Positions 9,041-16,010 of a stretch of 42,784 nt of DNA are shown piece by piece. The notes under the pieces are model-generated. The model did not search any database, was not told the origin of the DNA, and saw only the letters and a list, made by a program, of their open reading frames with translations. Made by a program: the position numbers and the translations under genes. How positions within the stretch are numbered: the stretch's first letter is position 1; each line of letters begins with the position of its first letter. The stretch comes from an uncultured bacterium (GTDB lineage Bacteria > Patescibacteriota > Saccharimonadia > Saccharimonadales > Saccharimonadaceae): the NCBI GenBank assembly GCA_903832635.1, contig CAILCF010000004.1, forward strand, positions 1-42,784. Direction: 5' to 3'.

Positions 9041-9904
9041 TTATTTTATCAGTTTGACGGTAAAATTACGAGAAGTGAAATGAATTTCGGCTTGCCATCC
9101 CGAATGAAAGATTTTTCCCGGTAGAAAAGTTTTTATGGCATGCAAGGCTTTAACTCGTTGAGGCCTAGTAAGACGCCATCTCGTTATATGCCAAATCAGC
9201 TCCGAACCGATGCGATCATCCAAATGAGAAAAGAAATAGCGGCTGTATGATGGGCCTTCGCCGATTAATTTATCGGATTCTTTTTCGATTTCAGCCTTAA
9301 TCGATTTTTGGGTTACCCAAAGTGCTAACAACTGCCTTTTTGTGTCTTGGTCCAGTTCAGCAATTTTTCGTCGAATCCGATTACGCAGATATGCGTCAGT
9401 GCTATTAGTACTGTCTTCACACCACTCAAGTTTATGCTTTTTGGCATAATCAACAATTTCCGATTTATTCAAGACAGTTAAAGGGCGAATAATATCTGAG
9501 TCCAAAACTGCCAAACCCCGCCAGCCAGTCCCTCGTGACAAATTAATTGCAATTGATTCGATAACATCGTCGGCATGATGTGCCGTTACTAATTTTGCAT
9601 TATATTTTTCTGCAATTGAACGCAGAAAAGCATACCGCTGGTCGCGCGCTTTTTCTTCGCTGGCCTTCGGTCCTAGCTCTTCTCGCTTGGTTTCAAATGG
9701 CAGATTATACTTTTTTGCCAAATTTCTTACAAACTCAGCATCCTTATGCGACTCCTTGCGAATGCCGTGATCAAAATGAGCCACGATGAGTTGGTAGTTA
9801 GTAGATGGTAGGTAGTAGGTGTTAGGTAACCTTTTTGAAACAAACATATCTAATAAAACCACCGAGTCCACACCACCGCTTACAGCTAAAACATATTTAT
9901 CCAT
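9041..9904 (-). CDS. tilS: tRNA(Ile)-lysidine synthase TilS
   Basis: TilS converts C34 of the CAU-anticodon tRNA-Ile2 to lysidine, so that it reads AUA as Ile and not AUG as Met. The PP-loop SGGVDSVVLLD is at the N terminus, followed by VAHFDHGIR, AHHADDVIES and RNRIRRKI, all typical of TilS. At 287 aa it keeps the catalytic core but has little of the C-terminal tRNA-binding domains of the E. coli enzyme. An unusual insertion of about 13 Tyr/Asn/Pro-rich codons, built from short CTA/TAC repeats, lies between the first helix and the VAHFDHG strand (about 9788-9832). Its substrate tRNA is encoded at 19580. The start directly abuts the stop of the 57-aa gene. Confidence 0.95.
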   Translation of the reverse strand: MDKYVLAVSGGVDSVVLLDMFVSKRLPNTYYLPSTNYQLIVAHFDHGIRKESHKDAEFVRNLAKKYNLPFETKREELGPKASEEKARDQRYAFLRSIAEKYNAKLVTAHHADDVIESIAINLSRGTGWRGLAVLDSDIIRPLTVLNKSEIVDYAKKHKLEWCEDSTNSTDAYLRNRIRRKIAELDQDTKRQLLALWVTQKSIKAEIEKESDKLIGEGPSYSRYFFSHLDDRIGSELIWHITRWRLTRPQRVKALHAIKTFLPGKIFHSGWQAEIHFTSRNFTVKLIK

Positions 9905-10078
9905 TTACAAATATCTCTTCGATACGACAACACCAACCCAAATCCCGGTAATACCGCCGATTAAACCGCCTAAAATACCCCAAACACCAAAAATATCATT
10001 ATTCCCAAATAGCATCGGTGCAAAACTACCCGCCAATTCGCCAGCGACAGCAAAAAACATGATGACACTTTTATTCAT
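9905..10078 (-). CDS. 57-aa two-helix membrane protein
   Basis: This short gene encodes MNKSVIMFFAVAGELAG at its start and a Gly-rich second helix, GILGGLIGGITGIWVGVVV, ending in a basic KRYL tail. Its TAA is followed at once by the tilS ATG, so it is the first gene of the tilS-ftsH-murJ-lepA operon. The -10 box TATAAT (10091-10086) is seven bases before the ATG, so the mRNA is probably leaderless. The pattern of two helices with glycine-zipper character resembles small AtpZ-type or quality-control membrane proteins, but no family is recognised. A role with FtsH is only a positional guess. Confidence 0.75.
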   Translation of the reverse strand: MNKSVIMFFAVAGELAGSFAPMLFGNNDIFGVWGILGGLIGGITGIWVGVVVSKRYL

Positions 10079-10085
10079 AGGATTT

Positions 10086-10091
10086 ATTATA
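10086..10091 (-). promoter_or_regulatory. -10 box of the tilS-ftsH-murJ-lepA operon
   Basis: A perfect TATAAT on the minus strand ends seven bases before the ATG of the 57-aa gene. No good -35 is visible at 16-18 bases; TAGACT at 10116-10111 is 19 bases away. Confidence 0.55.
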
Positions 10092-10124
10092 CAGGCTTGG
10101 AGATAATGTAAGTCTAATAAACCT

Positions 10125-10769
10125 TCATCTGCCTACTGGTAAAATGAGTTTTGCTTCGTTTACTTTCACACTGTTTACGTCTTTACCAACCGGATACATT
10201 TCCAGTCCGTTATCCTGATATGGCAGCAGTAATGATTCTATTTGTTCACGACCATCAGCAGCTAGCCATTTAACATGGTCCTGTTTACTCAGTATCACCG
10301 GCATTCTATCGTGAATCGACACCATTTCCCGATTTGGTTCGGTTGTCAAAATTGAATATGTATTTATTTCTATCCCCTCGTGCTTCCAGGTTTCCCAAAT
10401 TCCTGCAAACATAAATAATTTTTGGTCTTTCGTCCTAATGTAAAATGGCTGTTTACTATCACCTTGTTTTTGCCATTCATAAAAACCATTAGCCGGAATC
10501 AGGCACCGCTTTTTTGTAACGATCCCTTTCCACATTGGTTTATCAAATACCGTTTCACTTCTGGTATTGATTAGCCTGTATCCGATTTTTTCATCTTTGG
10601 CCCACGCCGGAATAATCCCCCAACGCATAATTTCTAAACCCTTATCGGTAACAACCGGCATATTTTGAGTTGGGGCTATGTTGTAATTAGGCATGAATTC
10701 AAAATCAGCGGGCCATCCATACTCGTCTTTTAGCTCATCAATTCCGATTAACGCATACCTTCCGCACAT
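10125..10769 (-). CDS. yedK: SRAP (YedK/HMCES) abasic-site shield protein
   Basis: SRAP proteins attach covalently through Cys2 to abasic sites in single-stranded DNA and protect them from cleavage and error-prone bypass. The 214-aa product begins MCGRYA, giving the catalytic Cys2 after Met removal. It has the NIAPTQ segment with the conserved Asn, RWGIIPAWA, CLIPANGFYEW with the active-site Glu, and HDRMPVIL with the active-site His. It lies 28 bases downstream of the Y-family polymerase gene on the same strand. A shared damage-tolerance operon is therefore likely, similar to SRAP/translesion polymerase neighbourhoods known elsewhere. Confidence 0.95.
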   Translation of the reverse strand: MCGRYALIGIDELKDEYGWPADFEFMPNYNIAPTQNMPVVTDKGLEIMRWGIIPAWAKDEKIGYRLINTRSETVFDKPMWKGIVTKKRCLIPANGFYEWQKQGDSKQPFYIRTKDQKLFMFAGIWETWKHEGIEINTYSILTTEPNREMVSIHDRMPVILSKQDHVKWLAADGREQIESLLLPYQDNGLEMYPVGKDVNSVKVNEAKLILPVGR

Positions 10770-10797
10770 AACTCTATTATAATCCTTTCATTTGTCC

Positions 10798-12048
10798 TTA
10801 TGAACGCTTTATAAGCAAGTCAAAATACTCGGTACCGCCAAACGGGACTTTTTGTTTGACAATTTTTCTACCGTTTAGTGTAGTAGCGGAATAAACCGTG
10901 AATTTTCCGTAAAAATCATTAATCTCGTCGACGGCCTTGGTTAGCCAATCTTTTTTAATAACGTCTTCAAACAAACTCATTTGGTTTCTAGTCGACGGAG
11001 TCAGCATGTAACAGTAAATGCCAATCATGATAATCGTGCCATGCGGACGGCTATTAAATAGTTGCAAAGCATACTGGTATATTTCTTGGTTCGTATAAAA
11101 AGTTGTTTTGTGCATGCGTTTTGAGTACCAATGTTCACCACTTTTATATCTGGCCCAAACGCAAATTCCTCTGGCTTCGGACTGTCGATAGCGAAGTTTT
11201 ATACCGGTGGTTTCGCACAGAAAACTAAGACACGGCAATAAATAATCACTGCTGTCTGTCGGGTCATGTACGACCCATTGCCGACCAACCATACCCAATT
11301 TTGTATCGTAATCATCGATTTCATAACCACGCAGACGTTTGTACCAATAAAGGCCGGTGATGCTTTTGAAAACACGTTTTTGAAGCATGCTTTCATCAGC
11401 TTTTAAAAAATCCAGTGGAGTCATAATGCCGTACGAATTTAGTCTGGCCTCAAATCTTTCGGCGATACCACACAAATCCGTTAGTTTATGTTCTTTGTAA
11501 TATGATATGAGGTTCGTATGGTCTATCTTGTCCAAGCCATCAGGTTTATGCCACGAAGCCGCTTCCTTGGCTAGAAAATAATTTGTACCAATGCCAATGT
11601 TGATTCTCATCCAGTCACCAATATCTGATTTGACACGCTGTTTGATTTCGTAACCAATTTCTTCGATTGTTCGGTCTTTTAAAACCGGCTCCATACCGTG
11701 AAAATCAATAACCCCTTCGTCGATGCTTTTCATCTGTATTTTCGGTGAATAGTCACTCATTATATTTATTAGCTTTTGGTATACCGCGTGGTATTTAGCC
11801 GGATCGCTTTCAATAAAAACAAAGGTTGGACATATAGCCAGCGCCTCAGAACGTCTGGTCCCAACTTTGATACCAAGGGCTTTGGCTTCGTAAGATGCAG
11901 CGATGACCACACATTCTTTTGACAATCTGTTTGTTACTCCCATCGGCTTCCCTCTTAGGGTTGGGTGTGCTTGTTGCTCGGCAGTCGCAAATGCGCTATT
12001 CAGGTCTATATGCATAATTAGAGGTTTTTCCGGATTAATCCCGTACAT
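10798..12048 (-). CDS. Y-family translesion DNA polymerase
   Basis: This 416-aa protein belongs to the Y family (DinB/UmuC/ImuB), which copies damaged DNA at low fidelity. The metal-binding carboxylates are intact: HIDLNSAFATAEQ near the N terminus and SIDEGVIDF in the palm, so it should be active, unlike many ImuB proteins. A helix-hairpin-helix region and little-finger domain follow. NQMSLFED near the C terminus fits the beta-clamp-binding motif QxSLF. The start overlaps the 93-aa gene by 14 bases, suggesting coupled translation. It could be called DinB or a UvrX-type enzyme; phylogeny would be needed to choose. Confidence 0.9.
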   Translation of the reverse strand: MYGINPEKPLIMHIDLNSAFATAEQQAHPTLRGKPMGVTNRLSKECVVIAASYEAKALGIKVGTRRSEALAICPTFVFIESDPAKYHAVYQKLINIMSDYSPKIQMKSIDEGVIDFHGMEPVLKDRTIEEIGYEIKQRVKSDIGDWMRINIGIGTNYFLAKEAASWHKPDGLDKIDHTNLISYYKEHKLTDLCGIAERFEARLNSYGIMTPLDFLKADESMLQKRVFKSITGLYWYKRLRGYEIDDYDTKLGMVGRQWVVHDPTDSSDYLLPCLSFLCETTGIKLRYRQSEARGICVWARYKSGEHWYSKRMHKTTFYTNQEIYQYALQLFNSRPHGTIIMIGIYCYMLTPSTRNQMSLFEDVIKKDWLTKAVDEINDFYGKFTVYSATTLNGRKIVKQKVPFGGTEYFDLLIKRS

Positions 12049-12316
12049 GATGCCCCTCCAATATACTGACCAAAGTCCAAGTTAGCGCCTCGGCGTCAAA
12101 CTCCAACCGATAATCATTGGCCCCATCACTGACATCGAAAACATGTATCATACGTTTACCTTGTACGGTTGGATGTCGCATTCCAAACACGGTAAACACA
12201 ATCTCTTGGTTTCGATATTTCATTTTCCAAGGAACACAAAGTGTAATCTCCGGTGCATGCGCATAGAAGATAGGGACAATATCAACACGTTCATTAACAA
12301 AGATTGTCGGGTCCAT
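12035..12316 (-). CDS. 93-aa partner of the Y-family polymerase
   Basis: This small soluble protein has no obvious membrane helix or signal peptide and is probably mostly beta (alternating patterns such as EIVFTVFGM and RMIHVFDVSD), with YRLEFDAEALTWTLVSI near the end. It overlaps the polymerase gene by 14 bases and is first in the cassette. Small genes preceding Y-family polymerases are known: YolD-like proteins before UvrX/YqjW in Bacillus, and ImuA before ImuB. Position and size resemble YolD, but I cannot confirm homology. The ribosome site GTGGAG lies seven bases before the ATG and can be hidden in a hairpin. Confidence 0.75.
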   Translation of the reverse strand: MDPTIFVNERVDIVPIFYAHAPEITLCVPWKMKYRNQEIVFTVFGMRHPTVQGKRMIHVFDVSDGANDYRLEFDAEALTWTLVSILEGHHVRD

Positions 12317-12320
12317 TTTG

Positions 12321-12380
12321 TAGCTCCACTTTAAGAAAAGATGACTTTTTGTATCTATAACGGATTTGGTTGTGGAGCTA
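12321..12380 (-). promoter_or_regulatory. Hairpin that can mask the ribosome site of the polymerase cassette
   Basis: On the minus strand TAGCTCCAC (12380-12372) is the perfect complement of GTGGAGCTA (12329-12321), with 42 bases between. The 3' arm contains the Shine-Dalgarno GTGGAG of the 93-aa gene. The rest of this roughly 270-base leader holds only an upstream TATAAT at about 12500 on the minus strand. Confidence 0.5.
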
Positions 12381-12586
12381 TCCGATGGTACTTTTGCAGA
12401 CCGCTTACTGCTAATACACGACGGAGAACTAAGATGCTTTATTTATAAAGCCTGCAGGTAGAAACGCTTTGCGCGAGTACTTACATGGCTAATTATTATT
12501 ATACCACCGCCTAAATATTTACACACGCGGGCAACGGTGCGATAATTGTCAGTGAATAATAAACATAATCGGTAATAATATGAATT

Positions 12587-13051
12587 ATGGAACCAAACGT
12601 TATCAACAGTAATAATACAGATCAACCACAATCACCAGTGCAGCAATCGCCACAGCCACAGTCTCCAGCACCATCTCCCGCTCCGATAGAGACGCCTTCG
12701 CCGGTTGTCGAACAACCGCCACAGCCACAAATGACAACCCCAACACCTAAAAAATCAAATAAAAAACTATACGTAATGATTGGGATAATCGCGGTAATTT
12801 TAGTAGTCCTAGTTGGCTACTTAGTTTTCGCTAACATTAAACCTACCCCAAAACCGGCTGATAACGGTAAAAACGGCTCAACAACCGCAGCAACCGACAA
12901 TTCTACCGTAGGTCAAATAACAAGTACGCTCACAACCAGTGCAACAGATGAATTAAAGACCACAAACACAAATGATACTAGCATTGCCAGTGATGCCAAT
13001 AACACCGCAAATAGCGTAGGAGACAGCGTCAATGAAAACAACATTAAGTAA
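12587..13051 (+). CDS. Single-pass membrane protein with Pro/Gln-rich cytoplasmic tail
   Basis: The 154-aa product starts with about 55 residues of Pro, Gln and Ser repeats (PQSPVQQSPQPQSPAPSPAP). One membrane helix follows (YVMIGIIAVILVVLVGYLVF, preceded by KKSNKK), and then an external Thr/Asn/Ser-rich region without cysteine. Topology by the positive-inside rule is N-in. The -10-like TAATAT (12576-12581) is five bases before the ATG, so a leaderless mRNA is likely. It overlaps the next gene by 20 bases, so the two are expected to be made together. No known family is recognised; the layout is common among surface proteins in this lineage. Confidence 0.75.
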   Translation: MEPNVINSNNTDQPQSPVQQSPQPQSPAPSPAPIETPSPVVEQPPQPQMTTPTPKKSNKKLYVMIGIIAVILVVLVGYLVFANIKPTPKPADNGKNGSTTAATDNSTVGQITSTLTTSATDELKTTNTNDTSIASDANNTANSVGDSVNENNIK

Positions 13052-13808
13052 AATTCTAATTACGACAATAATAAGCCCTGCTTTAATTTTATTAACCGTT
13101 TCGCCCGCGATGGCTGTAGTGGCGCAACCAACAACAACTACGAATACAAAAAATCCGGATGCAAGCATTAACACCGACGCTGGAAATTGTTTACATGTGA
13201 TATCAGTTCGAACCGATGGACGCAATGGATTTGCGACCCACCTTACAAAAATGAATGCTGCTTCTTCTAATCGTCAGGAAAAAATCGCTACCGACAAAAT
13301 TGCTGCTGATAAAAAACTGACGACTGCCAGAGCAAATGCCAAAAAACAATTCGAGGATAAAATTGCAAAATTACTTACAAAAACCGGACTAACCGATGTG
13401 CAAAAGCAAGCCATCGAAACTTATAAAACCGATATGGAACTTGCCAAAACAAACCGCGAATTCGCTGTTGACAAGGCAAGGGCTGATTATCGTAGTGCTC
13501 TGTCCGCCGCTATTCTTGAACAACAGACAGCTCTTTCAAACGCTGCAATTACCTACCAAGAGTCCTTTGAAAAAGCCTTTGCGGTTGCAACTGCTGATTG
13601 TGCCAAAGTTACAGATATGTCGACTGTAAAAACTGCTATTCAAACTGCTAAAAAAGATTTCAAAGCATCGATTGACAAGATCAAAATCTCTGACAAAATC
13701 AAACAGCTTGCATCAACTCGAGATAGCGCCATTCAGGCTGCCAATGAAACCTTTGCAAAACAAGCATCTAGCTTCACGGAAACGCTGAAAACTGCTCTTG
13801 GCGAATAG
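13032..13808 (+). CDS. Secreted coiled-coil protein
   Basis: A clear signal peptide (KILITTIISPALILLTVSPAMA, read in two parts: Lys-containing start, hydrophobic core, AMA cleavage site) is followed by a short Thr-rich linker. The remaining 200 or so residues are Ala/Lys-rich and helical, with repeated patterns such as AADKKLTTARANAKKQFED and ILEQQTALSNAAITYQESF. Two cysteines (in GNCLHV and TADCAKV) could form a disulfide. There is no C-terminal membrane helix or sorting motif, so the protein is probably released or held non-covalently. It shares an operon with the preceding membrane protein. Function is unknown. Confidence 0.75.
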   Translation: MKTTLSKILITTIISPALILLTVSPAMAVVAQPTTTTNTKNPDASINTDAGNCLHVISVRTDGRNGFATHLTKMNAASSNRQEKIATDKIAADKKLTTARANAKKQFEDKIAKLLTKTGLTDVQKQAIETYKTDMELAKTNREFAVDKARADYRSALSAAILEQQTALSNAAITYQESFEKAFAVATADCAKVTDMSTVKTAIQTAKKDFKASIDKIKISDKIKQLASTRDSAIQAANETFAKQASSFTETLKTALGE

Positions 13809-13857
13809 GCGATTCACTCTGGAAAAACAGTCTATTAATTGATACAATTGGGTTTAC

Positions 13858-13924
13858 GGTAGCGTAGCTCAGTTGACCCAGCCGAAGGCGGTAAGATTTG
13901 TCGCGTAGACGCTCTAACCAACTG
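13858..13924 (+). other. Scrambled tRNA-derived fragments
   Basis: Bases 13858-13875 are identical to the first 18 bases of the tRNA-Met at 13974. Bases 13910-13924 are the reverse complement of its D-arm (CAGTTGGTTAGAGCG, 13986-14000). The stretch between has no tRNA fold, and the anticodon and T arms are absent. It looks like a rearranged duplicate of the neighbouring tRNA gene, preceded by a promoter-like GATACAAT at about 13840. Confidence 0.55.
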
Positions 13925-13973
13925 TAGTACATAGCCAGAGAGATTATCTCTCATTCACAATTCACCCCTAAAT

Positions 13974-14050
13974 GGTAGCGTAGCTCAGTTGGTTAGAGCG
14001 CAGGACTCATAAGCCTGAGGTCGCCGGTTCAATTCCAGCCGCTACTACCA
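13974..14050 (+). tRNA. tRNA-Met(CAT), elongator
   Basis: The 77-base gene has a seven-pair acceptor stem (GGTAGCG with CGCTACT, G-U at the first pair), a standard D-arm, anticodon loop CTCATAA, T-loop TTCAATT, and an encoded CCA. The base after the T-arm and the paired 1-72 position exclude the initiator. Mismatches are A-G at the base of the anticodon loop and C-A in the T stem. Elongator Met is preferred over Ile2 because the copy at 19580 resembles Ile2 far better. Confidence 0.85.
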
Positions 14051-14051
14051 A

Positions 14052-14085
14052 AATAATCGTCTCACCTTCTGGTGGGACTATTGTT
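14052..14085 (+). terminator. Terminator-like hairpin after tRNA-Met
   Basis: A 15-pair stem with one mismatch (52-66 with 71-85 of the 14000s) has a TTCT loop and is followed by a short T run. It starts one base after the CCA end of the tRNA. Confidence 0.6.
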
Positions 14086-14087
14086 TT

Positions 14088-14165
14088 GGTAATAAATGAT
14101 GGGAATCGAACCTGTGACTGCACCGTTAAAAACGGTGCTTGGTCGTCGGGTCGTGTAGCGATTGA
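14088..14165 (-). pseudogene. Degenerate tRNA-Lys(TTT)-like sequence
   Basis: On the minus strand an intact anticodon arm (GCACCG TTTTTAA CGGTGC, anticodon TTT) is followed by the T-loop sequence GGTTCGATTCC. The T stem, acceptor stem and D-arm do not pair, and there is no CCA. It therefore reads as a decayed tRNA-Lys. A rearranged but functional tRNA cannot be excluded without covariance-model scoring. Confidence 0.5.
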
Positions 14166-14233
14166 AGCGAAAAAGTGTTTACATTTTTTCGTGAATGAGC
14201 ACAAGATGCTTGCAGATATTCCAGCCTTGTTCC

Positions 14234-15184
14234 CTAAGGACTATATGGTTTTATCGGTGCTTTTGACCAATCAATCTGAGTAAAGTTTGCACTTTTAGCA
14301 CCCTGGTCGTTTACCCAATCCATAAAATACTGGCCATCGTCGGTTACGATAACCCATTTAGCTTTCGTGTCATCATAGTAAAAAATGTAAAATCCCTGTT
14401 TTGTAGTTTGTGGGTGCGGGACAACTCCTTCCTTATAATCGCCACATATATCTGAAGCACACACTTCGTATAAGTTGTCATACTTATAACCCGCTACTAA
14501 AACTTTAGTAGTATCCATATTGGTAGTCCTTTTATTAAACCCAGTCCAACTAAAGTCCAGGCTATACATGCTGCTTAGAGTCTTTTGACCTAATGAATTA
14601 TAAGTTGTCACGAAATCCTTCCATTCATTTTTACTAAGAGTGCGATTAATAAATCCAGGCATAAATATAAAGTCGTATGAATCCATATGAACTGTGTCAT
14701 CTTTGCCTTGAGTTGAAACCCAGATGTCAAATGGCATTTTAAACCTTGCCCCCGTAGGTGTAAAATAGCCCTCATATTTGTAGTCTGTAATCTTGTCGGT
14801 TGGACAAAATAGCGTGCATTCTTGCAAAGGACTTTTCTTAACAATCTCAACAGATGACACAACGCCTGGATCATGCTTATTCAGTCGAGCTATTATATCT
14901 GAGTAGCTTTGGTTACTGGCATTATTCTCATTAACCTTAGTATTGATGAACGAATAGGCTATCGGTACAGCGATTAGAAAAAATATAACAAACAAAATCA
15001 CCACTGGAGTTCGTTTATAAAAAGGTTTTTTAGCCTTTACGGCTTGTACTTCGATGGGCGTAGCATATTGTGGTACAGACGGACTACTAATTTCAGGCTG
15101 ACTTTCCCCAATATTATTAATATTTGGTTGGTTTTTGGGTTGTACGCTTGAGTCCTTAGCAATGTTTGTATCTTTATCTTCCAT
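14234..15184 (-). CDS. Membrane-anchored extracellular protein, unknown
   Basis: The 316-aa product has a hydrophilic Asn/Gln/Ser/Pro-rich N-terminal tail of about 50 residues. A Lys/Arg-rich stop-transfer border (KAKKPFYKR) precedes one membrane helix (VVILFVIFFLIAVPIAYSFI), and about 235 external residues follow. The external part has Cys pairs (QECTLFCPTD and VCASDICGD) that fit disulfides, and several Trp/Tyr-rich segments. An AGGAAAA ribosome site precedes the ATG. It has the same N-in, large-outside layout as the 12587 protein, but no sequence similarity is evident. No family is recognised. Confidence 0.75.
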   Translation of the reverse strand: MEDKDTNIAKDSSVQPKNQPNINNIGESQPEISSPSVPQYATPIEVQAVKAKKPFYKRTPVVILFVIFFLIAVPIAYSFINTKVNENNASNQSYSDIIARLNKHDPGVVSSVEIVKKSPLQECTLFCPTDKITDYKYEGYFTPTGARFKMPFDIWVSTQGKDDTVHMDSYDFIFMPGFINRTLSKNEWKDFVTTYNSLGQKTLSSMYSLDFSWTGFNKRTTNMDTTKVLVAGYKYDNLYEVCASDICGDYKEGVVPHPQTTKQGFYIFYYDDTKAKWVIVTDDGQYFMDWVNDQGAKSANFTQIDWSKAPIKPYSP

Positions 15185-15253
15185 TATTTTCCTAGATTAA
15201 CGTTAGTTTAATTCTATATCATATCAAAATGAAATAAAAGCATAAAAGATATT

Positions 15254-15276
15254 TTTAGAAGGACGGACCTTCTAAA
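15254..15276 (+). repeat. REP-like palindrome, left of the transposase
   Basis: TTTAGAAGG, loop ACGGA, CCTTCTAAA: a perfect nine-pair hairpin 16 bases beyond the 3' end of the transposase gene. Its core AAGG-ACGGA-CCTT recurs at 15943-15957 (inverted) and in 18736-18788. Confidence 0.75.
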
Positions 15277-15292
15277 CGAATAAAATGTGTTG

Positions 15293-15910
15293 TTATATCT
15301 TATTTGCCAATTCAAATTTAATTTCTTCCAGCGATTTTTCGTAATCTTCGCTATCATCCAAAAAGTCGGCATACACCGGAGTCGATCCAAATATTTCAAT
15401 TACTCTTTCTTGTTGTAACCACTCGGGTTGACCAATGCCAAAATAAGCACTGATACTGGAATACGGATAAGCTCGCCAGTCACCGGGGTTCAGATGAATA
15501 TAACGGCTGATATGCATCAAATACGAATCGTTCGATATTCGCGAAGCCTTGTAGCGACTTTCGAATGGTGAACCCGAAGAATCGTATTTTTTATTGAAAT
15601 ATGTACTGTAACTGGTCATTATCCCGCGCATCAACCTAGACATAGCGCTTTTTTCAATTTGGTATAACAGCAGATGAAAATGATTTTCCATCAAACAATA
15701 ACTGAGAAGTTCAATTTTTCCTCGCAGATGTGTGTATGGTTTGCCGTATTTGTCTGCAGTCATTTCTAACGAAAGATGACGTTTTAACAGATTCAAAAAA
15801 ACTATGAAATCCTCATCATCACGGAATATTTTTTGCCGACCATGCCCACGCGCATAGACGTGATAATAACTTTCCTCAATATCAATCTTGATAACATTTC
15901 GACTGGGCAT
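15293..15910 (-). CDS. REP-associated tyrosine transposase (TnpA_REP/RAYT)
   Basis: The 205-aa protein belongs to the Y1 transposase superfamily (IS200-like HUH single-strand nucleases). The N-terminal YYHVYARG strand and the HUH site ENHFHLLL (His77, His79) are present. The RYIHLNP segment (Tyr137) aligns with the catalytic tyrosine region of E. coli TnpA_REP. All residues needed for nicking are intact, so the gene looks functional. It is monocistronic and flanked by palindromes with the same core. RAYTs differ from IS200 in being domesticated and spreading REP elements rather than themselves. The REP doublet at 18736 supports that view here. Confidence 0.9.
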   Translation of the reverse strand: MPSRNVIKIDIEESYYHVYARGHGRQKIFRDDEDFIVFLNLLKRHLSLEMTADKYGKPYTHLRGKIELLSYCLMENHFHLLLYQIEKSAMSRLMRGIMTSYSTYFNKKYDSSGSPFESRYKASRISNDSYLMHISRYIHLNPGDWRAYPYSSISAYFGIGQPEWLQQERVIEIFGSTPVYADFLDDSEDYEKSLEEIKFELANKI

Positions 15911-15937
15911 GTTTACATATTACACAATAAAACTTCT

Positions 15938-15962
15938 TTTTAGAAGGTCCGTCCTTCTAAAA
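15938..15962 (-). repeat. REP-like palindrome, right of the transposase
   Basis: TTTTAGAAGG, loop TCCGT, CCTTCTAAAA: a perfect ten-pair hairpin 27 bases upstream of the transposase start, and the reverse complement of the left element over its core. Confidence 0.75.
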
Positions 15963-15965
15963 TAA

Positions 15966-15993
15966 AATAACCCCATCTTTCGATAAGGTTATT
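15966..15993 (-). terminator. Terminator of the 50-aa gene
   Basis: On the minus strand a 12-pair stem including two G-U pairs, with a GAAA tetraloop, is followed by a T-rich tail (TTATTTTATTTT). It lies 17 bases after the stop of the gene at 16011. Confidence 0.7.
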
Positions 15994-16010
15994 CCTAACA
16001 AATATTATTT

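Larger units (their letters stand above)
15254..15962. mobile_element. REP-associated transposase unit (RAYT with flanking palindromes)
   Basis: A Y1/HUH transposase gene is bracketed by two palindromes of opposite orientation, 15254-15276 (loop ACGGA) and 15938-15962 (loop TCCGT). This is the organisation of REP/RAYT units, where the transposase is a single-copy resident gene and the palindromes are its presumed DNA targets. No target-site duplication is visible. Confidence 0.7.

Noticed and set aside
13974-14050. Integrated element bounded by tRNA-Met and its partial copy
   Set aside because: The repeated part is the 5' end of the tRNA and only 98 bases separate the copies; no integrase gene is nearby, so a classic att-site island is not supported.
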